A DNA stretch of 10,783 nucleotides from Desulfotignum sp. (GTDB lineage: Bacteria; Desulfobacterota; Desulfobacteria; Desulfobacterales; Desulfobacteraceae), in the NCBI GenBank assembly GCA_011390235.1, contig JAABSS010000432.1, forward strand, positions 1 to 10,783, written 5' to 3'. The notes beneath the pieces are model-generated. The model was not told where the DNA came from, did no database searches, and was given only the letters and a program-made list of their open reading frames with translations. The stretch's first letter is position 1. Each line of letters starts with the position of its first letter. The position numbers were made by a program, and so were the translations under genes. Shown in pieces: positions 1 through 5,825 of this stretch.

Positions 1-879
1 GAAAATGATACCTTTTTTATCAACACAAAAGACCCGCAGTTTGATGAGGCATTTGTCCAATTTTTTGAAGAATACCTTGCCCTGTCAGAACCAACCGCAG
101 ATTTTGCCGCTTCCAGATTTGCCTTCACCCCTGAAACCGGGAAGGGTTTTTCCCATTTTCTGGACAAGGTGGACCGGCACCCGGGCGAATTTGCCGCACT
201 CAAAGGACAGGTCACAGGCCCCATCACCTTTTGCACAGCGGTCAAGGATGAGGGGGACAGAGATATTTTTTACAATGACCAGCTGCGAGATGCGGCAGTG
301 AAACGTCTGGCCATGAATGCCCGGTGGCAGGCAAAAGAGTTTGCACAGCGTGGCACAACCCCGATTATCTTCCTGGACGAGCCGGCCCTGGCCGGTTTCG
401 GCACCTCCGCCTATATCACCATCACCCGTGCCGATGCCCAGGCCTGCATTGATGAAATCGCCCAGGAAATCCATGCGGAAAACGGCCTGGCAGGGGTGCA
501 TGTGTGCGCCAATACAGAATGGGACCTGCTTTTAGACAGTGCCATTGACATCATTTCCTTTGATGCTTTTTCCTATTTTGACCGGTTCATCCTGTACCCG
601 AAAGGCATAAAAGAATTTCTGGGGCGGGGCGGCATACTGGCCTGGGGTATTGTTCCCACAGGGGATGCCCGGGTGATTGCAGAGCAGACCGTTGACGGTC
701 TGACTGAAAAACTGGAAGATCAGATCAAACAGGTGGCTGATCTGGGATTTTCCAGAAACGATATCCTGTCCCAATCTTTTGTCACCCCCAGCTGCGGCAC
801 AGGATCTCTGGATCTGGCATCAGCCAAGCAGGTGCTCACACTCACACGACAGGTGTCAGAAAAAATCCGCCAGGCCTGA
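1..879 (+). CDS. MetE/UroD-superfamily methyltransferase (cobalamin-independent methionine synthase C-terminal-like), 5' partial
   Basis: The frame is open from base 1 and ends at TGA 877-879, giving 292 visible residues; the start lies outside the window. The C-terminal catalytic barrel of MetE-type methyltransferases is recognisable. An F-L-D-E-P-A-L motif lies at about 373-393. An H-V-C pair lies at 499-507, with the H-x-C spacing of the zinc ligands. A later cysteine in P-S-C-G-T-G at 787-801 fits the last zinc ligand. The family moves a methyl group from a folate, corrinoid or small donor to a zinc-bound thiol such as homocysteine or coenzyme M. The visible length and lack of the long MetE N-terminal domain fit the short 'core' MetE or MtaA-like group, some of which use methylcorrinoids. 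The thiol substrate cannot be read from sequence. The gene converges on the transglutaminase-like gene, sharing a hairpin at 889-919. Confidence 0.85.
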   Translation, partial: ENDTFFINTKDPQFDEAFVQFFEEYLALSEPTADFAASRFAFTPETGKGFSHFLDKVDRHPGEFAALKGQVTGPITFCTAVKDEGDRDIFYNDQLRDAAVKRLAMNARWQAKEFAQRGTTPIIFLDEPALAGFGTSAYITITRADAQACIDEIAQEIHAENGLAGVHVCANTEWDLLLDSAIDIISFDAFSYFDRFILYPKGIKEFLGRGGILAWGIVPTGDARVIAEQTVDGLTEKLEDQIKQVADLGFSRNDILSQSFVTPSCGTGSLDLASAKQVLTLTRQVSEKIRQA

Positions 880-882
880 CAG

Positions 883-919
883 AAAAAAGCCGGGCCTGCC
901 CATTGTCGTTGGGCCCGGC
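883..919 (-). terminator. Rho-independent terminator, possibly bidirectional
   Basis: An 8-bp perfect GC stem pairs 889-896 (gccgggcc) with 912-919 (ggcccggc) around a 15-nt loop. Read on the minus strand it begins 2 bases after the transglutaminase-like stop (922-924), and the stem is followed directly by six T (883-888), the classic intrinsic terminator form. For the plus-strand MetE gene, which ends at 879, the same hairpin is followed only by a delayed T4, so it is a weaker terminator in that direction. Confidence 0.85.
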
Positions 920-921
920 AG

Positions 922-1584
922 TCAGGTGTTTTCTTTGGCAGCTTCCGCATTGAAATCCCCGATTTTCCGGTCACAGGTTTCAAAATACCGGGGATAGGCT
1001 TTTTTCATGGCTGCCAGTGCCAGATCCCAGGGCAGATCGTCAAAACTGCCGTGCGCGTTTACATACTCCATGTGCCGGTTGCCAAAATTATCAAAGGGAT
1101 GGAAAATAGAATCACAGGTCCCGTCGAATTCCAGGGGCTTGACATGGAACGATTCGCACAGACCCAGGTTGAATGCCGGGGTGGCCTTGACCCATTTCCC
1201 CTTAAGAAACACCTCCGTGAACCCGTGCCAGACAAACAGATCGGTTTCCATCAATGCTTTCAGCCGCTCGGTGTTCAAATGGTTTTTCACATCGGCAAAC
1301 CCCAGCCGGGCCGGGATCCTTTGGCTTCGGAGACAGGCTGTCAGCAGCACGGCCTTGGCCACGCAGTACCCCTCCTTTTTTGCCAGCACTGCACTGGCTT
1401 TCATGGCCTGCCTGTCCGCTTCGATGCTGTAAGGGTTGTACCGGATACTGTCCCGCACTGCATAATACAGGCTGACAGCCCTGTCCAGGTCAGATTGGCC
1501 CTCTTTTGCGTGCTGTTTTGAAAACGCGATGATATCGGGATGGTCCTTGTCGATAAAATAGGTGGCGGCCAGACAGGCGGTCAT
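922..1584 (-). CDS. Transglutaminase-like superfamily protein (papain-like fold)
   Basis: This 220-residue protein has the transglutaminase-like core: an E-G-Y-C-V-A-K-A box around Cys74, where the nucleophile is expected, and a W-H-G-F-T-E-V box with His120. The third position of the usual Cys-His-Asp triad, normally in a V-D-P-T-W segment, reads A-T-P-A-F-N, so Thr135 replaces Asp. The Cys and His are present, so protease, amidase or acyl-transfer chemistry remains possible, but the substrate is unknown. No signal peptide is seen, so it is probably cytoplasmic. The ATG at 1584 is supported by AAGGAG six bases upstream. A sigma70-like promoter lies just ahead and a strong terminator follows, so it is probably its own transcription unit, although it lies downstream of the glycosyltransferase on the same strand. 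Confidence 0.85.
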   Translation of the reverse strand: MTACLAATYFIDKDHPDIIAFSKQHAKEGQSDLDRAVSLYYAVRDSIRYNPYSIEADRQAMKASAVLAKKEGYCVAKAVLLTACLRSQRIPARLGFADVKNHLNTERLKALMETDLFVWHGFTEVFLKGKWVKATPAFNLGLCESFHVKPLEFDGTCDSIFHPFDNFGNRHMEYVNAHGSFDDLPWDLALAAMKKAYPRYFETCDRKIGDFNAEAAKENT

Positions 1585-1624
1585 GGGTACTCCTTTTCCA
1601 GGGCATTGACATCTTCACCCCTTG

Positions 1625-1654
1625 TGTATACTTCAGGAAACGGCAAAAAATCAA
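1625..1654 (-). promoter_or_regulatory. Sigma70-like promoter for the transglutaminase-like gene
   Basis: On the minus strand, TTGATT (1654-1649) and TATACA (1630-1625) are separated by 18 bases, close to the consensus -35/-10 pair. Transcription would start near 1618, giving a leader of about 33 bases before the ATG at 1584. Inferred from sequence only. Confidence 0.5.
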
Positions 1655-1754
1655 TGTCTGTTTTGTCTGGATCACGTAAACAGATTATCAGAAGACCTAT
1701 TCCGATTTTCCAGGCCGTTTTTTTTAAGGGGGGTGTCTTTGCTCCTGTAAACCC

Positions 1755-2993
1755 CTATGGGCTTGCCGGAGCCAATACGGCCTTTACAAGGATTTCCAGC
1801 CGGTGTGCCGGATCGATAGCCCGGCCTGTGTTCCGGGCCGACTGAATGATACGCGCATTCGTGAGACAATGCGCCAGTGCATGAGATAAGCGCTCTCTGG
1901 TGAGTTGAGACAGCAAAATGGGTGCAGGCCCCAGCCCGGAAAGAAAAATCCGGTGTCCGTGATAATGCTGGTCCAGAATGTGGGGCACAATGACCTGGGG
2001 AATCCCGGCTGCCGCTGCCGCGGCCGTGGTGCCTGCACCGCCGTGGTGTATGATCGCCGCCATTCGGGGAAACAAAGCATGGTGGGGATAATCGTCGATA
2101 AAAAACACTGCTTTGTCTGCAAGGTATTTTCCAGCAATTTTTTTCGGATGCCTGATAATGATACGCAGGCCCAGATTTTTCGCTGCCTGGACCAGCAGGG
2201 GAACGGCGTTTTCCTGGCCTTTGGGGGGCATGCTTCCAAACCCGGCATAGACCGGTTTTTCCCCGGTTTCCAGAAACCGATCCAGATCCGGGTTGGGCGA
2301 TAACGGCTGGTCCAGATGCGGATACCCGGTCTGAATCACGGTTTTCTGGACGTCCGGCGGCACAGGGGCAATTTCTTTGTCACCGGCCACAATGGGTTGA
2401 GGCCCCAGTATATGGTCCCAGGCACCGGGGACAAGTGCCAGTTTCTGGCGTTTCCGGTACCGGTTGATCAACAGGGTAAGGCTGCACCTGTCCAGGATGT
2501 CGGCCATTGTCCAGGTCAGGCGGTTCACCAGGGGCGGCAGGGTCTGGGTCTTTATGGGTAAAAACGGGTGATGTTTCGAGGGAAGCACCTGGGGGGTGAA
2601 AGCGATATACCGGTAGGGAATGTGCAAGGCCTCGGCGACCGACGACAGCCCGAACATCAGCGAGGACCCGATAACCAGGTCTGCGGATGCAATCATTTGC
2701 GGCAGATGCTTCAGCTGCCATGCCAGCTCCTGCATCACAAACCGGGCAAAGGACAAGCCTGAATAAAGGCTGACCGGCCGGTCAAAGGTGCGGATAAACG
2801 CAGACACATCCCGGCCCGCTCCCAGGAAAGGGCATCCCACCCCCCTCGCCCATGCCGCATTTTCAGGAGGACCGATCAGTTTTACCTGGTGCCCGGCAGA
2901 CTGCAGCGCCAGCGTTATAGCGATCATGGGCTGAACATCCCCCCGGGACCCGCAGGTGGCAAGAAGGATTTTTTTACCCGAGTGGTTATTCAA
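1755..2993 (-). CDS. UGT/MGT-type glycosyltransferase (GT1 family)
   Basis: This 412-residue protein has a full GT-B layout. The N-terminal strand K-K-I-L-L-A-T with G-S-R-G-D-V-Q-P is typical of sterol- and macrolide-type glycosyltransferases. The C-terminal donor-binding domain contains H-H-G-G-A-G-T-T at residues 316-323, then a conserved D-Q at about 341. Such enzymes transfer a sugar from a nucleotide sugar to a lipid, sterol, carotenoid or polyketide; the acceptor cannot be read here. The start is unusual. TTG at 2993-2991 is the only usable codon: an in-frame TAA lies two codons upstream and the first core strand begins within seven residues. No Shine-Dalgarno is well placed for it. 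It lies 44 bases after the patatin gene, and the two are probably one operon. Confidence 0.88.
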   Translation of the reverse strand: MNNHSGKKILLATCGSRGDVQPMIAITLALQSAGHQVKLIGPPENAAWARGVGCPFLGAGRDVSAFIRTFDRPVSLYSGLSFARFVMQELAWQLKHLPQMIASADLVIGSSLMFGLSSVAEALHIPYRYIAFTPQVLPSKHHPFLPIKTQTLPPLVNRLTWTMADILDRCSLTLLINRYRKRQKLALVPGAWDHILGPQPIVAGDKEIAPVPPDVQKTVIQTGYPHLDQPLSPNPDLDRFLETGEKPVYAGFGSMPPKGQENAVPLLVQAAKNLGLRIIIRHPKKIAGKYLADKAVFFIDDYPHHALFPRMAAIIHHGGAGTTAAAAAAGIPQVIVPHILDQHYHGHRIFLSGLGPAPILLSQLTRERLSHALAHCLTNARIIQSARNTGRAIDPAHRLEILVKAVLAPASP

Positions 2994-3028
2994 AATTTAA
3001 ATTTTTCAGCCAACCTTGTTTCGTTCAT
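2990..3028 (-). other. Possible 12-residue leader ORF overlapping the glycosyltransferase start, or its frame-shifted true N-terminus
   Basis: On the minus strand an ATG (3028-3026) preceded by AGGGA with 7 bases between opens a 12-codon frame. Its TGA (2992-2990) overlaps the glycosyltransferase TTG (2993-2991) as TTGA. One extra T in the T4 run just before would join this ATG in frame to the glycosyltransferase, adding 12 residues. It could be a coupling ORF or the real start broken by a one-base deletion. Low confidence. Confidence 0.3.
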
Positions 3029-3037
3029 TATATATCC

Positions 3038-4057
3038 CTATTGTTCAGTTTGTAAATCAGCAGATGCTTTCCATTTTTCAATGGCTTGCGAAAGCTGCTG
3101 CTTCAAGCTGTCCCTGGCCGGCGCCGCCTGGTCAAACACTTCCTGGGCCCGGTAAAATTCCAGTGCCCGGATATCGACAACCGGCACAGATATATAGATG
3201 GCGGGTTTTTGGCGCAGGCGCTTTTCATGCATCACCGCTGTCTGCATGACCTTGATTGAATTGAAAACCGTTTCAAAATAACCGGGTAATCCTGATGATG
3301 GTGGTGTTCGCTCACCAATGACATCCACCGCGATGACAATATCACAACAGTCCATCAAAAGGTCATAGGGCACGGGATTGCAGGTGCCGCCGTCGATCAG
3401 GACACGTCCGTTCCGCGTAACCGGTTCAAACACACCAGGGATTGCCATACTCGCATTGATGGCGGATATCAGATCACCTGATGCCAGAACCACCTGCTCG
3501 CGGGCCCAGAGATCGGCCGCTACGATTCGGAGGGGGATATCCAGTTCTTCAAAGGTTTTTTTCTTGAGCGTATCAGACATGAATGCCAGAAACCCGTCCG
3601 CACTCACCAGTCCTCCCTCCCCCAGTTCAATTTCTACAAAATCGATCCATTGAAACGCGTCACTGTCAATCAGCTCGGTCAAGGGCTTTTCCTGGTCTGA
3701 CAATACAAACTCCTCCACAAGGCCCCGAATCTCCTTTCCGGACATGCCTGCGGCATAGAGTGAAGCGATAATAGCGCCGATACTGCTTCCGGCAATGTGT
3801 GCCACCTGGATTCCCATGTCATCCAAAGCTTCAAGCAGCAATATATGGGCCAGACCATTGGCGCCTCCCGCACCCAATGCAATACCAATGGACGGCCGGG
3901 TGTTTTTCAAATGAGCGGCTCCAGCCTGTTGCGTTTTTTCCCCGGCCATGGCCGACACCGTCCCCCGGAGCATGGACAAACCCGGCAGAGAAGCCGCCAT
4001 CAGACCAAGGAACCGGCGCCTGGAACAGTCATTTTCAGTCATGGGGCAGTTCCACAT
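3038..4057 (-). CDS. Patatin-like phospholipase with Tat signal peptide
   Basis: The protein is up to 339 residues long. The N-terminus has a twin-arginine motif S-R-R-R-F-L-G (residues 12-18), a hydrophobic stretch and a likely cleavage site A-M-A (36-38), so export in folded form is predicted. The patatin domain follows: an oxyanion-type loop G-A-G-G-A-N-G (62-68), nucleophile box G-S-S-I-G with Ser92, and D-G-G with Asp222, giving the Ser-Asp dyad. The usual loop is G-G-G-x-R-G; here Asn replaces Arg. Family members hydrolyse acyl ester bonds of phospholipids or other lipids. A second ATG at 4042 leaves the Tat motif intact and is equally plausible; a weak CAGG precedes the upstream one. 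The glycosyltransferase follows 44 bases later, suggesting joint action on an envelope lipid, which is inference. Confidence 0.88.
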   Translation of the reverse strand: MWNCPMTENDCSRRRFLGLMAASLPGLSMLRGTVSAMAGEKTQQAGAAHLKNTRPSIGIALGAGGANGLAHILLLEALDDMGIQVAHIAGSSIGAIIASLYAAGMSGKEIRGLVEEFVLSDQEKPLTELIDSDAFQWIDFVEIELGEGGLVSADGFLAFMSDTLKKKTFEELDIPLRIVAADLWAREQVVLASGDLISAINASMAIPGVFEPVTRNGRVLIDGGTCNPVPYDLLMDCCDIVIAVDVIGERTPPSSGLPGYFETVFNSIKVMQTAVMHEKRLRQKPAIYISVPVVDIRALEFYRAQEVFDQAAPARDSLKQQLSQAIEKWKASADLQTEQ

Positions 4058-4191
4058 TTAAAAAACCTGCGTTTGGCACTATGGCCCCACCACACGACCA
4101 GATTTTTTGTAAAACCTTTAGAACAGCGGTTGCTGCCATGTGTTTTTCACCAGTGATTTTCACTATGTCTCTTCTTTCATCATGCTGCTAT

Positions 4192-4222
4192 TTTATATTT
4201 TATCCGATACATCAAAAATCAA
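4192..4222 (-). promoter_or_regulatory. Weak candidate promoter for the patatin-glycosyltransferase unit
   Basis: On the minus strand TTGATT (4222-4217) and TATAAA (4197-4192) lie 19 bases apart in an AT-rich stretch, about 130 bases upstream of the patatin ATG. The spacing is slightly long and AT-rich DNA gives such matches by chance. Confidence 0.25.
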
Positions 4223-4789
4223 ATGCAATTATCTGGTACCAATATTTCAAATATCTGTAAAGCTATTTCAAGATTCAGCACCAGGTTCCACACCCTTGAG
4301 TACGATGGGCCCGCAAATTTGTCGAGGGGGCTACAAGTTAAAAGGTAAAATTTAAAAAGCAGTTTGACTTCACTAAAAAATAGACACTTTTCCCGTTTTC
4401 CGCCCACACTGACCAATGAGTGTAGCCATCCTGATTTACTAACACCAGATGCACCCCCCATCCATGAACATGGTCCTCTCCTCATATATGTCGCTCATGG
4501 TTCTGGACATATTCTGGATATCAAATTGACACTCATATACCCCTGGTATTCACCCGAAAATGATCTTTTTTTGGTGTGTCAGGTATGTTTGTCCGTGTAT
4601 CTGTCCATGGCGTTTCTGGAGATGTTTCAATTACTTTAAAAACACAGCGAGCCAAAATGAATGGGTCCGGATCATCGACCGGGTCATTAGAACACAGCTG
4701 AATGGGTATGAAATCATTTTCATAGAAACGCCAATTATCAAAAAATCAGATCGGCACCAAAAAACGCCGTATTTTCATTTTTACTGGTT
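4223..4789. other. AT-rich region without a recognisable gene
   Basis: No frame here shows a family motif, and short frames lack ribosome binding sites. No tRNA, terminator or clear repeat was seen. Its last 78 bases (4712-4789) are open in the DUF3179 frame and encode a basic then hydrophobic stretch that looks like the front of that protein's signal peptide, but contain no ATG, GTG or TTG codon. The region separates the minus-strand genes from the plus-strand block and must hold their divergent promoters. Confidence 0.5.
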
Positions 4790-5383
4790 ATGGGTGTTTC
4801 CATGTCAGTATGGGCATTTCCCACCGTAAAACAAAAAAATGACCGGATCTTTATCCATGACCGCCATGGTGAAGCATGGGAGGTGACCCAGGCTGTGTCC
4901 ATAGGGTTTGATCCGGAAAAATTTCAATATGGTATCGGACGGCATGCCTTTACCCCGCTTGATGATACAGGTCTGACCACTGACAACGGGTCTGTTTCTT
5001 CTGGCCTGAGAGTCATTGGTGTTGCCGACGGCAACGAGGCCCGGGCATACTCTGTCCCGAAGCTGTCCCGGCATGAAGTTGCAAACAGTACAATTGCGGC
5101 ATCCCCCATTGCGGTGGGATACTGACCCCTGGTCAACCTGGCGGCTGTGTACAGCCGCAAAATTGATGACCGGATATTGACACTGGTACCATCAGGGTGG
5201 ACATATGATAACACATTTGTGTTGTATGACAGGGAAACAGGTACATTGTGGTATCCTTACCGCAAAGGGTTGATGGGTATCCAGGGGGAATATTTCAAAC
5301 GCTGGCTGCCGAAAATGAAATCTGATGATATCCGCTGGGAAAAATGGAAAAGAAAATACCCGGATTCTCAGATATTGAATTGA
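4790..5383 (+). CDS. DUF3179 protein with in-frame TGA at the motif Cys (possible selenoprotein, otherwise nonsense-mutated)
   Basis: Reading through one TGA (5123-5125, residue 112) gives 197 residues. Before it: a hydrophobic start with W-A-F-P (signal-peptide end), W-E-V-T-Q-A-V-S, Y-G-I-G-R-H-A-F, then E-A-R-A-Y-S and R-H-E-V-A-N, as in DUF3179. After it: L-A-A-V-Y-S-R, S-G-W-T-Y-D-N, Y-D-R-E-T-G-T-L-W, ending in K-Y-P-D-S-Q-I-L as family members do. The TGA sits at the Cys of the family's Y-C-P-L motif, with no other stop or frame change. The second Cys of the C-P-L-C form is Val here. A SECIS-like hairpin follows. DUF3179 has no established function; a periplasmic redox role is conceivable. 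The start is uncertain: ATG 4790 has no Shine-Dalgarno and cuts the signal peptide short. The alternative is a simple nonsense mutation. Confidence 0.7.
5129..5173 (+). promoter_or_regulatory. SECIS-like stem-loop downstream of the in-frame TGA
   Basis: Seven perfect base pairs (GCGGCTG 5141-5147 with CAGCCGC 5152-5158) close a four-base loop TGTA. A lower stem pairs 5129-5135 with 5167-5173 (seven pairs, one G-U), separated by an internal loop. The loop begins 22 bases after the TGA and has G as its second base. As I recall the bacterial SECIS rules, the loop should lie roughly 16-37 bases from UGA with G among its first two bases, so this fits. The structure is inferred by eye and lies inside coding sequence, as bacterial SECIS elements do. 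Confidence 0.5.
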
Positions 5384-5640
5384 TAAAGCAAAAATGTCGG
5401 CTCTTCCTCTGATACCCGCGTTATACGGGGAAATATTATTAAAATAAATGGAGAATGCACCCATTTGAATGTGCATATGGCTGCACACCGGATATGATCG
5501 GGCATGGTGGAGCCGGTTTGAGGCAACACATGTTTTTCCTGATTGCAGATCAGGTCCGCAAAAGATACGCTTTTTGGGTATCCGGAAATCAAAAATTTTT
5601 TTTAGAAAGTCGACTTCGGATGTAACCGAAGGGGCGGAGT

Positions 5641-5817
5641 CATGGACAGACCATGGGGCGTGAAACGGTTGTAATCTTATCCCGTATGCCCGGATCGGTG
5701 AACCCGAAGATATTGCCCGGGTGGCAGTCTGGCTGGCTTCGGATGAAGCAGATTACAACGACCATATATGTGGATGGCGGAATGTTGCTTTATCCGGGGT
5801 TTCGAACAGGGGGATGA
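5641..5817 (+). pseudogene. C-terminal remnant of a short-chain dehydrogenase (glucose 1-dehydrogenase type)
   Basis: Three pieces of a classical SDR C-terminus lie in order but in two frames. V-I-L-S-R-M-P (5671-5691) is in one frame. R-I-G-E-P-E-D-I-A through A-S-D-E-A-D-Y (5691-5756) is in another. T-T-I-Y-V-D-G-G-M-L-L-Y-P-G-F (5758-5802) returns to the first and ends at TGA 5815-5817. The joints lack the few residues normally found there (M-G before R-I-G, V-T-G before T-T-I), so small deletions caused the frame changes. No Rossmann glycine motif or catalytic Tyr-x-x-x-Lys is seen upstream: the 5384-5640 stretch holds nothing recognisable. The gene is dead. Its TGA overlaps an ATG of the GH15 gene as ATGA, a trace of a former coupled operon. 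Confidence 0.75.
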
Positions 5818-5825
5818 GCACGGGA

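Noticed and set aside
85..501. Long minus-strand frame opposite the MetE-like gene
   Set aside because: It is a shadow of the conserved plus-strand gene, with no family motif or ribosome binding site.
1007..1521. Overlapping plus-strand frames of up to 156 codons opposite the transglutaminase-like gene
   Set aside because: The minus strand carries the catalytic motifs, a Shine-Dalgarno and a terminator; these frames have none.
1721..1757. Possible terminator after the glycosyltransferase (GGGGT/ACCCC)
   Set aside because: Five pairs, long loop, and followed by A rather than T on the transcript strand.
4585..4701. A 38-codon plus-strand ORF with a beta-strand-like sequence in the gene-poor region
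   Set aside because: No ribosome binding site and no recognised family; length expected by chance.
5454..5475. Inverted repeat ATGCAC/GTGCAT between DUF3179 and the SDR remnant
   Set aside because: Only six pairs with a ten-base loop and no T run; not convincing as a terminator or operator.
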